In this document: positions 31,556 to 40,016 of the stretch, piece by piece
How positions within the stretch are numbered: the first letter of the stretch is position 1
Layout: the number at the start of each line of letters is the position of its first letter
From: Streptomyces hygroscopicus subsp. hygroscopicus
GTDB taxonomy: Bacteria; Actinomycetota; Actinomycetes; Streptomycetales; Streptomycetaceae
Assembly: GCF_030269125.1 (NCBI RefSeq)
Contig: NZ_BSSM01000008.1
Span: 295,261-359,260, forward strand
Direction of reading: 5' to 3'
DNA length: 64,000 nt
The notes under the pieces: model-generated
The model's input: only the letters and a program-made list of their open reading frames with translations
Told to the model about the DNA's origin: nothing
Databases searched by the model: none
Translations under genes and position numbers: made by a program

Positions 31556-32532
31556 GTCTCCGCGGGCAGCTCCGCGTCGACCGGGGCGTGCGCCGGGCGG
31601 CTCCCCCCGCGCTGCGCCGCCTCGCCGGCGGTCAGGCCCGCGACCGCCGTGAGCATCAGCAGGGTCCCGGCCACCGTGGTGACCGTGAGTCGTTCACCGA
31701 GCAGCAGGACGGCGAGCACGGCCGCGGTCACCGGCTCCAGGAGCATGATCACGGAGACCGTGGCGGACCGTACGACGGCAGCGCCCGCGAAGTACAGGGC
31801 GTACGCGAGCGCCGTGGGCACGGCGGCGATGTAGCACAGGAGCCACAGCAGCCGGGCCGGGTGGCCGGTGTGCGGGAGCAGCCCCTCGTGCAGGGCGAAC
31901 GGCAGCAGGCACACCGTGGTCACCGCGAAGGCCCACACGGTGGTGTCGGAGGCGTCGGCCCCGCCGTCCCGGCCCCACCAGCGGGTCAGCAGGGTCATGG
32001 CACCGTAGCCCGCGGCCGACAGCAGCGCGAGCAGCACGCCCGCGGGGCGGACGGTCGCGGCCGAGTCGCCGAAGGTCAGCACGGCGAGCCCGGCGAGGGC
32101 CCCGGCCACCGACAGCGCGCCGCCGGTGCCGAGCCGTTCGCCGAGCAGGAGCCGGGCGCCGAGCGCGATGAGGACGGGGCCCGCGCCGAGGGTGACGACC
32201 GTGGCCACGGCGAGTCCGGTGGCCGCCACGGCCGCGAAGTAGGCCGTCTGGAACACCGCGAGGCCGAGGCCGGTGGCGACGGCCTTCAGCACCCGCCGGG
32301 ACAGCGGTTCGGCCGTGACGGGACGGGTTCGCGGGCGCAGTCCGCGTCCGGCGAGCAGCAGCAGGAGCCCCAGCGCGCAGCGCCAGAAGGAGAGGCCGAA
32401 GGAGCCCATGTCGCTGGTCCGGTAGACCAGCGAGGCGGCGGCGCCGGCGGTGCCCCAGGCGGCACCGGTGACGACGAGGTAGAGCAGGCCGCGCCGTACG
32501 GGCAGGCCGGTGGAAATGTTCGTGTTCGACAA
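31537..32532 (-). CDS. EamA/DMT-family transporter
   Basis: 331 residues. The start is TTG 32532, with GGAGAG about 6 bases upstream. Upstream residues in the same frame are polar and unlike the family. About ten helices in two EamA repeats: GLLYLVVTGAAWGTAGAAAS, FGLSFWRCALGLLLLLAG, TAYFAAVAATGLAVATVVTL, LCYIAAVPTALAYALYF and the repeat-2 end IMLLEPVTAAVLAVLLLGER. A likely small-metabolite or amino-acid exporter. Ends in a polar tail that overlaps the PPOX gene. Confidence 0.88.
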   Translation of the reverse strand: MSNTNISTGLPVRRGLLYLVVTGAAWGTAGAAASLVYRTSDMGSFGLSFWRCALGLLLLLAGRGLRPRTRPVTAEPLSRRVLKAVATGLGLAVFQTAYFAAVAATGLAVATVVTLGAGPVLIALGARLLLGERLGTGGALSVAGALAGLAVLTFGDSAATVRPAGVLLALLSAAGYGAMTLLTRWWGRDGGADASDTTVWAFAVTTVCLLPFALHEGLLPHTGHPARLLWLLCYIAAVPTALAYALYFAGAAVVRSATVSVIMLLEPVTAAVLAVLLLGERLTVTTVAGTLLMLTAVAGLTAGEAAQRGGSRPAHAPVDAELPAETYPSAR

Positions 32533-32723
32533 GGAAATCTCTCCGCAGGAACGCACCCCGGGGGTGCGGAAGTTCGAGGGCGACCCGTTCGATCGGGTCG
32601 CGCGGACTTCGTCTGCGGGCAGCACCGTCCGGCCCGGCGCTCATCGCACCGAGCGGGTGTCCCGGAGGCCCGCCTCAGGCGGCCGGGGGCGGAAGAACGA
32701 GCGTGGACGGCATGACCAGCACT

Positions 32724-33719
32724 TTAGGCGCGGGTGCGCCGCCCGGACAACTCTCTTTCCGGGCCGCCGGCGGCCACCGGTGCCACCGGCGCCGGGGCGG
32801 GCGTGGCGGACTGGGCCGTGAACGCGCCGACCAGGACGACGACGCCGCCGAAGACCTGCGGCGCGGACAGGTGCTCCCCGAGCAGCACCCAGGCCAGCAC
32901 GGTCGCGATCACCGCCTCCAGACAGGCCACCACCCCGGCGACCTGGGGGGACAGCCGTCGTACCGACAGCACGCCGGTGACGTAGGCGACGACCGTGGCG
33001 ACGAGCACGATCCAGGCGAGCAGCGCGAGAGCGGGTACGGCGGTGTGGTTCATGCGCGCGGGACCAGTGAGCGCGTCCCAGCGCATCTCCCAGGGGCGGG
33101 CGACGACGGTGAGCACGGCGGCGCCCACGAGCAGGCCGTGGGCGATGACGCCGAGCGGGTCCGGCGGCTTCCCGCCCGCTTCGCCGCCCGGGTCGGACAG
33201 GATGAAGTAGCCGACCTGGCAGCAGGCGGCGGCGAGCGCGAACGCCAGGCCCAGCGCGTCGAAGCCCAGCCCCGACCAGACCTCCACCACACAGGCGAGC
33301 CCACCGGCCGCGAGGACGACGCCGAACACCGCGGCACGGGTGACCGGCCGCCGCTGCACGAACCGTACCCAGCCGAGCACCAGTGCGGGTGCCAGGTACT
33401 CCACGAGCAGCGCCACGCCCACGGGAATGCGCGAGAGGGCGGCGAAGTAGCACGCCTGGACGCCGACGACGGCGAACAGCCCGAACCCGAGGAGCAGCGC
33501 GGGGCGGCGCCGCGGCAGGGCGCGGTGGCGCCAGGCGAGCGGCAGCATGACCAGGGCGGCGCCGGCCACCCGCAGCCAGACCACGTGCAGCGGGTCGAGT
33601 CCCGACTCGATCAGCGGCTTGGCGGCGACCCCGGACCCGCCGAAGGCCAGCGCGGAGACGAGCGCGAGACCGAGCCCGACGCCTCTGCCGCCGGCGGCAC
33701 TGCTCTCAGACGTATGCAC
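32724..33719 (-). CDS. EamA/DMT-family transporter
   Basis: 331 residues from GTG 33719, 6 bases after a CATCAT -10-like box (probably leaderless; GTG 33725 is an alternative). Two EamA repeats: GLALVSALAFGGSGVAAKPL, VQACYFAALSRIPVGVALLV, EYLAPALVLGWV, then YVTGVLSVRRLSPQVAGVVA and CLEAVIATVLAWVLLGEHLS. It follows another EamA gene in the same direction, but the two are only distantly alike and are separated by about 190 bases. Substrate unknown. Confidence 0.88.
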   Translation of the reverse strand: MHTSESSAAGGRGVGLGLALVSALAFGGSGVAAKPLIESGLDPLHVVWLRVAGAALVMLPLAWRHRALPRRRPALLLGFGLFAVVGVQACYFAALSRIPVGVALLVEYLAPALVLGWVRFVQRRPVTRAAVFGVVLAAGGLACVVEVWSGLGFDALGLAFALAAACCQVGYFILSDPGGEAGGKPPDPLGVIAHGLLVGAAVLTVVARPWEMRWDALTGPARMNHTAVPALALLAWIVLVATVVAYVTGVLSVRRLSPQVAGVVACLEAVIATVLAWVLLGEHLSAPQVFGGVVVLVGAFTAQSATPAPAPVAPVAAGGPERELSGRRTRA

Positions 33720-33771
33720 CGGCACATGATGACAGGCGACGACAGGAGCGTCATCCTCGTTGACACCTGTC

Positions 33772-34377
33772 TCAGGAGGTGGACGCCGGGCCCGCTCCAG
33801 GGGCGTGAGGTCCCGCTTCCCAGCGGGTCGCATCCCCCGGGAAGTCCCCGGAACCGGCCGCGACCCGGGCGGACAGCTCGCGCGCGTCGACGCCCGCGCG
33901 TTCGAGGACCTCGACGGCCCGGGAGCCCGGGTCGGCGACGAGCGCGGCGAGCAGGTCGGGCCCTTCGGCCCCGCGCCCGCCCCGGCGCCGTGCCCGTTCC
34001 CGGGCGCGGTGCAGGGCGGCCGCCGCGGCCGGGGACCAGTCCCCCGCGTCATCGGTGACCGGACGGGGTACGACGGCGATCGCGCCCGAGTCCTCCACGC
34101 TGTCCTGCCACCGCAGGCCGTACCCGATGCTGCGCTGCACCAGATAGCCGAGGAGCCGGGCGAGTCGGTGCGGACCCCCCACGGCGGAGCGCACCTCGGG
34201 GTCCTGTTCGAGGAGCGAGTGCAGCAGATGGGCGGTGTCGACGTGCCGGTCCCCGTCCCGCACGGCCCTGCGGCGGGCACCGGCGACCACCGTCGCGAGC
34301 TCGGCGCCGAGCCCCGCGGCGTGCGGGCGCGGCCCCTCGGGCGCGGAGGCGGTCGGACAGGCGGTACGGGATTGCAC
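33772..34377 (-). CDS. stand-alone Clp N-terminal domain protein
   Basis: 201 residues from GTG 34377. Two Clp-N repeats: LATVVAGARRRAVRDGDRHV then DTAHLLHSLLEQDPEVRSAV, and later ALHRARERARRRGGRGAEGP, DLLAALVADPGSRAVEVLER. These are the substrate- or adaptor-binding motifs of ClpC/ClpA. No AAA+ ATPase domain follows, so the protein is like ClpS/ClpN-type adaptors: it may deliver substrates to, or compete for, a Clp unfoldase. A modest number of such ClpN-only proteins occur in Streptomyces. Confidence 0.85.
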   Translation of the reverse strand: MQSRTACPTASAPEGPRPHAAGLGAELATVVAGARRRAVRDGDRHVDTAHLLHSLLEQDPEVRSAVGGPHRLARLLGYLVQRSIGYGLRWQDSVEDSGAIAVVPRPVTDDAGDWSPAAAAALHRARERARRRGGRGAEGPDLLAALVADPGSRAVEVLERAGVDARELSARVAAGSGDFPGDATRWEAGPHAPGAGPASTS

Positions 34378-35099
34378 AACCCCACCCCATCAGCCACAAC
34401 ATGCCAAGTCATCCCCGAGCGGAACCATTTGCGCGTCCCACACAGAGTGGACATCGCCGCGGCCGATCTCATCCTTGGGGAGGAGATCTCGGCCGATCCG
34501 CGACGAGGGGGCGCGCGTGCGCCGGGCACGGGGGCAGGCGCGGGTGCCGGCACGCAACGCCGCCGGCGGTCGACGGCAGGGAGGACGCGTGCCGGGTACG
34601 CGCCGCTCGCGGACCTCCTCCGGCGGGCGGGGCACCGCCATGACCGGAGCGCGTCGCCGCGGGCGCCGGACCTGTTCGACGCGGCGGCGATCCGGCACGC
34701 GGGACGAGACACCGCGCGCGTCCCCGACGGTTCATCGGCGTGGAACGTTCGCGCCCCTGTCGACGGGGTTCCCGGCGGAGGCCGACCGGACGATCGGGGA
34801 ACCGGACGCCGCGCGACTTCCCGTGATCCGCGGCAAGTGTCCGTGGCGGTGGCCCTCCCCACCCGCCACCCGCTCACCCCGGACGGGGACGCCACGCCGG
34901 TGCGCGCCGGCGGCGAGTTCACCGGCGCGGCGGCGACGCCGACGGCGGGCCGGCCGACGGACCCGGCGGCGACGGCCCTGGACCAGTCGCCGCGCGGGCC
35001 GGGCGGCCTGGTCAGCCGGGACGGGCACGGGAAGCGCCCCGCGCGTTCGCCGCGCGGGGCGCCCGTACGACCGTACGACGTGCATGACCTGTACGACGC
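34378..35099. other. 722-bp gap without a convincing gene; possible gene remnant
   Basis: No frame here has a start with a ribosome-binding site, a domain or full-length coding character. Short stretches with strong GC3 bias switch frame on the plus strand: about 34445-34500 (VDIAAADLILGEE), about 34758-34835 (FPAEADRTIGEPDAARLPV) and about 34838-35000 (VSVAVALPTRHPLTPDGDAT). The pattern would fit a degraded gene, but high-GC DNA can mimic it. The first 60 bases should carry the promoter of the ClpN gene. Confidence 0.35.
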
Positions 35100-35732
35100 T
35101 CAGTCCTCGTCGGCGAGGATGAGGTACAGCTTCCTGCGGGCTTCGTTGATGACGGTCAGCGCCTTCTCGCGCTGCTCCTTGGTGCCGGTCTTCCAGACCT
35201 GCCCGAAGGCCTCCATCAGCCCGAACCCGGCCTGCCGGATCTCGCTCAGCGCCTCCCAGTCGACCCCGCGCGAGGCCTCCTCCCAGGGCGCCTCCGGACC
35301 CTCCTCGGCCGCGCCGCGGCCGCTGTCGGTGAGGGAGAACAGCTTCTTGCCGCCCTCGCTCTCGCTGACGATCAGACCCTCGTCCTCCAGCATCTGGAGG
35401 GTGGGGTACACCGAGCCGGGGCTGGGCTTCCACGCGCCGCCGCTGCGCTCGGCGATCTCCTGGATCATCTCGTAGCCGTGCATGGGCCGTTCCTTCAGCA
35501 GGGCCAGGATCGACGCCCGCACGTCCCCGCGCCGCGCCCGCCCCCTGGGACCGCCCCGTCCTCGATGCCCCCAGGGACCGAACCCGGGCCCGAACCCCGG
35601 CCCACCCGGACCCCCCGGTCCACCGGGCCCGAACGGTCCGAACGCGGCCCGCCGCGCCTCGAAGCCGCCCATGCCGCGCCGACCGAAGCCCTCGTGCCGG
35701 TGCCCGCCGTGCTCGTACCCGTGCGCACGCAT
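35100..35732 (-). CDS. PadR-family transcriptional regulator with Gly/Pro-rich N-terminus
   Basis: 210 residues from ATG 35732 with GGAG upstream. Residues 1-65 are low complexity: His-rich (YEHGGHRHEG), then Gly/Pro/Phe (FGPFGPGGPGGPGGPGFGPG) and an Arg/Gly stretch. The PadR winged helix follows: SILALLKERPMHGYEMIQEI, GSVYPTLQMLEDEGLIVSES, KLFSLTDSGR. The C-terminal helical dimerisation region has IRQAGFGLMEAFGQVWKTG. PadR proteins repress stress or efflux genes. Inverted repeats directly upstream suggest autoregulation, and possibly control of the divergent gene at 35870. Confidence 0.9.
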   Translation of the reverse strand: MRAHGYEHGGHRHEGFGRRGMGGFEARRAAFGPFGPGGPGGPGGPGFGPGFGPWGHRGRGGPRGRARRGDVRASILALLKERPMHGYEMIQEIAERSGGAWKPSPGSVYPTLQMLEDEGLIVSESEGGKKLFSLTDSGRGAAEEGPEAPWEEASRGVDWEALSEIRQAGFGLMEAFGQVWKTGTKEQREKALTVINEARRKLYLILADED

Positions 35733-35771
35733 GGCGATCACTCCATTCCATCGCTGATGTGTCACGCCTGT

Positions 35772-35807
35772 ATCGCGTATCGTTCGCGATGCTTCAACGA
35801 TATATCG
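35772..35807. promoter_or_regulatory. inverted repeats upstream of padR
   Basis: Several inverted repeats cluster in an AT-richer stretch: ATCGCG (35772-35777) with CGCGAT (35785-35790), TATCGTT (35778-35784) with AACGATA (35796-35802), and the palindrome CGATATATCG (35798-35807). They lie 40-75 bases from the padR start, at about promoter position. Confidence 0.55.
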
Positions 35808-35869
35808 GAACCAATCGACTGCCAAGCCCCTTCCGATGGCTGGAGCGCGGTTCAGGGATGATGATCGCC

Positions 35870-36286
35870 ATGGACGCGACACCATCGGGCCGAGCCCTGG
35901 TCGAAGCAGGTTGGCAGCGGGTCCGCGACGACGGGCGGGTCCGTCCCGAGCTGCTCGAAGCCGCCTACGCCGAACCGCGCCTACGCCGACTGTTCCCCTG
36001 GACGGGAATGGGAGAGCTGCACTTCAGCCGCTGCACGGAGTGGCGGTGGACCTGGGACATTCCCTACATCCAGCCCGCGACGGGTGGAACCTACTGGGTC
36101 TCCGGCCCGCTGCGCGGCGAGACCGTGGGTCCGGCCGCGACGGCGCGGGAGGCCGTCGCGATGGTCGTCGAGCGCCTCCCGCCGAACTCCGGACCCGCTT
36201 TCGTCGGGACCCCCGACGAACTCGCGGCCCACGAAGCCGCGACCGCGACCGCCGGTTTCCCGGGCCCCGGCCACCACGCGGACTGA
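35870..36286 (+). CDS. DUF6193-like protein
   Basis: 138 residues from ATG 35870; upstream in-frame ATGs at 35858 and 35861 are possible, but GATGAT there looks like a -10 box, giving a leaderless start at 35870. The core PRLRRLFPWTGMGELHFSRC, WTWDIPYIQPATGGTYWVSG and AVAMVVERLPPNSGPAFVGT matches what I recall as DUF6193, a family annotated near natural-product genes. No catalytic residues are recognised. Divergent from padR. Confidence 0.75.
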   Translation: MDATPSGRALVEAGWQRVRDDGRVRPELLEAAYAEPRLRRLFPWTGMGELHFSRCTEWRWTWDIPYIQPATGGTYWVSGPLRGETVGPAATAREAVAMVVERLPPNSGPAFVGTPDELAAHEAATATAGFPGPGHHAD

Positions 36287-36392
36287 TCCCTGCCACCCGG
36301 TGCCGCGGGACGTGCGCCGCGAGCCCGGAAGCGGGCCGGCGGTCGGGAATTGGCCTTGGTCGAGGGGGCGGCAGAGCCGCTAGCTTCACGGC

Positions 36393-37205
36393 ATGCGGAT
36401 TCGAATCGTGGACGCCTTCGCCGATCGGCCCTTCGCGGGGAACCCCGCGGGGGTGCTGCTCCTGGACGAGGGCTTTCCCGCCGACGAGTGGATGCAGAAC
36501 GTCGCCATGGAGGTGCAGCACGCCGAGACGGCGTTCGCGCACCGGCTGCCCCGGGGCGGTGACGCGGACTGGGCGCTGCGCTGGTTCACGCCGGTCACCG
36601 AGGTGGCGATGTGCGGGCACGCCACGCTGGCCACGGCGCACGTGCTCCACACGACCGGCGCCCACGAGGGCCCCGTCCGGTTCGAGACCCGTAGCGGGGT
36701 GCTGGTCGCCACACCGGCCGAGGACGGTGCGATCACCCTCGACTTCCCCACCGCGCCGCTCACCCCCGTCGAGGTACCGGACGGCGTCGCCGAGGCGCTG
36801 GGCGCGGAGCCGGTCGCCGCCCTCGACACCGGGGAGAACGTCGGCGATCTGCTGGTGGAGCTGGCGGACGAGAAGACCGTCCGCGGGCTCGCCCCGGACC
36901 ACAAGGCGCTCGCCGCGTACTCCACGCGCGGGATCATCGCCACCGCCCGCGCGGACGACCCGTCACGGGGCTACGACTACCTCTCCCGCTGCTTCTTCCC
37001 GAACGTCGGCATCGACGAGGACCCCGTCACCGGCAGCGCCCACACCGCGCTCGCCCCGCACTGGTCCGCGCGCCTCGGCCGCGACGACCTCACCGGCCTG
37101 CAGGCCTCCCGCCGCACCGGCCTGGTGCGCACCGGGCTGCGCGGCGCACGCACGCTGCTCACCGGCCGGGCGGTCACCGTCATCGAGGGCGAACTGCACG
37201 CCTGA
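36393..37205 (+). CDS. PhzF-family epimerase/isomerase
   Basis: 270 residues from ATG 36393. The PhzF signature is complete: VDAFADRPFAGNPAGVLLLD, the catalytic Glu in HAETAFA, RWFTPVTEVAMCGHATLATA, GYDYLSRCFFPNVGIDEDPV and TGSAHTALAPHW. In phenazine synthesis PhzF isomerises trans-2,3-dihydro-3-hydroxyanthranilate. Most family members act on other, unknown substrates. No other phenazine gene is present, so a housekeeping or detoxifying isomerase role is more likely. Confidence 0.9.
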   Translation: MRIRIVDAFADRPFAGNPAGVLLLDEGFPADEWMQNVAMEVQHAETAFAHRLPRGGDADWALRWFTPVTEVAMCGHATLATAHVLHTTGAHEGPVRFETRSGVLVATPAEDGAITLDFPTAPLTPVEVPDGVAEALGAEPVAALDTGENVGDLLVELADEKTVRGLAPDHKALAAYSTRGIIATARADDPSRGYDYLSRCFFPNVGIDEDPVTGSAHTALAPHWSARLGRDDLTGLQASRRTGLVRTGLRGARTLLTGRAVTVIEGELHA

Positions 37206-37281
37206 CCGTTCCGGGGGTGGGCCGCACGCCTGACCGGCCCACCTCTCCCCGGGGGCGATCCGCACGCGTGGGCCGCCGCCC

Positions 37282-38076
37282 TCATGCCGTCGGCAGCCAG
37301 CCCACCCTGCCCGCGAGGAGCGCGTAACCGACGAACGCGCCGATGTCGAGCAGCGAGTGGGCGACGACCAGCGGTCCGACCCGCCCCCAGCGACGGTACA
37401 GCCAGACGAAGACCACGCCCATGACCATGTTGCCGAGGAAGCCGCCGATGCCCTGGTAGAGGTGGTACGAGCCGCGCAGGACCGCGCTCGCCACCAGCGC
37501 GGCCCCCGGGGCCCAGCCCAACTGGCCGAGCCTGCGCAGCAGATAGCCGACGACGATGACCTCTTCGAGGACCGCGTTCTGCACGGCGGAGAGGATCAGC
37601 ACCGGGTACTTCCACCACACGGCCGGCAGGGCCTCGGGCACCACGGTGAGGTTGAAGCCGAGGCCCCGAGCGGCCAGGTAGAAGGCGATCCCGGTACTGC
37701 CGATCACCGCCGCGATCGCCGCGCCCCGCCCGAGGTCGGGCCAGGGCCGGGTGCGGTCGAAACCCAGGGTGCGCAGGCTCCTGCCCTCCCGGAGCAGGAA
37801 GTGGGCGACCAGGGCGACGGGTACCAGGGCGGTGGCGATGCCGAACAACTGCCAGGCGAGGTCGAGCCAGGGCCGCCCCGGCGCCGCGGAGGCGTTGAGC
37901 GTGGCCGCCTGGTCCTTCAGCCCGCCCGGCTTGGTGACCGACCCGATGAAACTGATCAGCGCGGAGACCCCGCTCGCGCCCAACGACAGCGCGAGCACGA
38001 GGATCGTCTCGTCCCGCAGGACCCGCCGCGTCGGCTGCTCCAGTCCGTCCCCCAGCCCGGTCGCCTCCACCTTCAC
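37282..38076 (-). CDS. CPBP (ABI)-family intramembrane protein
   Basis: 264 residues from GTG 38076 with GGAGG 5 bases upstream. Six to eight helices. The family motifs are partly kept: motif 1 reads LEEVIVVGYLLRRLG (Glu-Glu present, but the usual Phe-Arg pair is Val-Val), motif 2 LRGSYHLYQGIGG has the His, and motif 3 VAHSLLDIGAFVGY has His and Asp. CPBP proteins include CaaX-type proteases, bacteriocin-immunity proteins and scaffolds. The altered motif 1 makes protease activity uncertain. Confidence 0.82.
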   Translation of the reverse strand: MKVEATGLGDGLEQPTRRVLRDETILVLALSLGASGVSALISFIGSVTKPGGLKDQAATLNASAAPGRPWLDLAWQLFGIATALVPVALVAHFLLREGRSLRTLGFDRTRPWPDLGRGAAIAAVIGSTGIAFYLAARGLGFNLTVVPEALPAVWWKYPVLILSAVQNAVLEEVIVVGYLLRRLGQLGWAPGAALVASAVLRGSYHLYQGIGGFLGNMVMGVVFVWLYRRWGRVGPLVVAHSLLDIGAFVGYALLAGRVGWLPTA

Positions 38077-38451
38077 CCCTGCCTCCCACGCCTCACGAGC
38101 CACGTCCCACGTCGCCCGCAAGGATCGCAGAAGCCTCAGGAAGAACCGCGCACCGGGCCGCCGCGGCCGACACCGGGCCGCGACGAGACCGCGGCGACAC
38201 GGGGAGGTCTCCCCTCGACGCCGCGGGGAGGCTCCCTCGACACCGCGCGGGAGCGGCGGCACCGGACGCCCCGCGCCACCGCACCGCACCTGGAGCGCCC
38301 CGCGCGCGATCGGACCGCACCCACCGGCCCCCACCCGGCACCGGGCCGCGACCCAGCGGGGTCACCACGGCCGCGACACGCCCACCCCTGCCACCGGTAC
38401 CCACCGTCGATCCGCAGCCAAGCCGCACGGCGGCGGCCGATGAACCCCCGG
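38077..38451. other. intergenic region, low-complexity GC-rich
   Basis: About 375 bases of C/G-rich sequence with many short inverted repeats (for example around 38190-38250, CGCGGCGAC/GTCTCC runs). No gene is supported on either strand. Confidence 0.5.
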
Positions 38452-38505
38452 CCCCGCCGGACGCTCCCCGCCTCACCCCCGCCGGACGCTCCCCCGCCTC
38501 ACCCC
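38452..38505. repeat. 25/26-bp tandem duplication across the ligase stop codon
   Basis: CCCCGCCGGACGCTCCCCGC followed by CTCACC at 38452 is repeated with one extra C from 38477. The second copy contains the stop codon (38499-38501) of the leftward GCS2 ligase gene. The first copy lies just beyond it. Confidence 0.75.
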
Positions 38506-40016
38506 ATCGGCACCGGCTCCGGCAGCCCCACCGGCCACATGTGCACCGGCTCCCCCACATGCATCAGCTCGGCGTACCGCCGCGTCGTCGCGGCGAGCGC
38601 GGCCTCGCGGGAGAGGCCCTGTTCAAGGATGCGGTGGAAGGTGGCGGCCTGCCAGGACGCGCCGTTGACCCGCCGCCGGCAGCGCTCCTCGACGACGCCG
38701 AGGTAGAGGTCGCGATCGGCCGCCTCCACGCCCCACGCGTCGAGTCCCGCCGAGGCCAGCGGCAGCAACTCGTCGCGGACCAGGGTGACCGCGTCGACCT
38801 CGCCCGTGCCGCCGTACCGCCCCCGCCGGGGCCATACGAAGCGCGCGTCGATGCCGTACCGGCACGCCGCGTCGAAGTTGGCCTCGGCCGCGGCGAACGG
38901 CAGCCGGGCCCACACCGGCCGGGACTCCTCGGCGAGGGCGCGCACCAGGCCGTAGTAGAAGGCCGCGTTGGCGATGACGTCGGTGATGGTCGGTCCGGCC
39001 GGCAGCACCCGGTTCTCCACCCGCAGGTGCGGCATGCCGTCCGCGATGCCGTACACCGGCCGGTTCCAGCGGTAGATGGTGCCGTTGTGCAGCACGAGTT
39101 CGGCGAGCTTCGGGGTGCCGCCGGCCTCGATGACCTCCAGCGGCTCCTCGTCGTCGCAGATCGGCAGCAGGGCCGGGAAGTAGCGCAGGTTCTCCTCGAA
39201 CAGCTCGTACGCCGAGGAGACCCACCGCTCGCCGAACCAGGTCCGCGGCCGTACGCCCTGGGCCTGGAGTTCGGGCGGCCGGGTGTCGGTGGACTGGAGG
39301 AACAGCGGCGGCCGCGATTCGCGCCACAGCTCGTGACCGAACAGGAACGGTGAGTTCGCGCCCACGGCGATCTGCGCCGCGCTCGCCACCTGCGCCGCGT
39401 TCCACACGTCCGCGAACCGCCCCGGTGTGACCTGGAGATGCAGCTGCACGGAGGTGCACGCGGCCTCCGGGACGATGGACTTGGCGGTGCAGACGAGGTG
39501 CTCGACGCCCTCGATGTCGAGCCGGAAGTCCTCCCCGCGCGCGGCCACGATCTGGTCGTTGAGCAGCGTGTAGCGGTCGACCTCGGAGAGGTTGGAGGAG
39601 ACCAGGTGGTCCCGGTCGAGCGTGGGCAGGATGCCGGTCATCACGATGCCCGCCTCGACCTCACCGGCCTTGCGGTCCGCGTAGGCGAGCGAGGTCCGCA
39701 GCTCCTCGGCGAGCCGGTCGAATACCCGGCCGCCCAGCCGGTGCGGGGCTATGTTCACCTCCAGATTGAACATGGCGAGTTCGGTTTGGAAGTCCCGGCT
39801 GGCGATGCGTTCGAGCACTTGGCCGTTCAACATTTTGGGCATGCCGTCGGGACCGGCGAGATTCAATTCGATCTCGACGCCCATGAGGTTCCTGGGGCGG
39901 TCGAATCGCTTCTCGACCAGCAGCCGCTCCAGCCCCGTAAGACACTTCTGGAGCTTTTCGCGGTAGCGCTGTCGATCGGACAGGTCGAACTGCCCTGCCA
40001 CGACCTTCTCCCCCAT
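38499..40016 (-). CDS. glutamate-cysteine ligase family 2 (GCS2) protein
   Basis: 505 residues from ATG 40016, with AGGAGG upstream. Motifs: LMGVEIELNLAGPDGMPKML, FNLEVNIAPHRLGG, CTSVQLHLQVTPGRFADVWN, GANSPFLFGHELWRESRPPL and GMPHLRVENRVLPAGPTITD, consistent with the ATP-dependent carboxylate-amine ligase fold of GCS2. It is longer than typical EgtA (ergothioneine) ligases. Actinomycetes use mycothiol, so classic gamma-glutamylcysteine for glutathione is not expected. The acceptor may be another amine. No ergothioneine gene is adjacent. Confidence 0.85.
   Translation of the reverse strand: MGEKVVAGQFDLSDRQRYREKLQKCLTGLERLLVEKRFDRPRNLMGVEIELNLAGPDGMPKMLNGQVLERIASRDFQTELAMFNLEVNIAPHRLGGRVFDRLAEELRTSLAYADRKAGEVEAGIVMTGILPTLDRDHLVSSNLSEVDRYTLLNDQIVAARGEDFRLDIEGVEHLVCTAKSIVPEAACTSVQLHLQVTPGRFADVWNAAQVASAAQIAVGANSPFLFGHELWRESRPPLFLQSTDTRPPELQAQGVRPRTWFGERWVSSAYELFEENLRYFPALLPICDDEEPLEVIEAGGTPKLAELVLHNGTIYRWNRPVYGIADGMPHLRVENRVLPAGPTITDVIANAAFYYGLVRALAEESRPVWARLPFAAAEANFDAACRYGIDARFVWPRRGRYGGTGEVDAVTLVRDELLPLASAGLDAWGVEAADRDLYLGVVEERCRRRVNGASWQAATFHRILEQGLSREAALAATTRRYAELMHVGEPVHMWPVGLPEPVPMG

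Noticed and set aside
35575..35660. GGPGGP-type repetitive sequence
   Set aside because: In-frame low complexity of the PadR protein, not an independent DNA repeat.
36393..37205. phenazine biosynthesis, suggested by the PhzF-like gene
   Set aside because: No other phz gene is nearby, and PhzF homologues are widespread with other roles.
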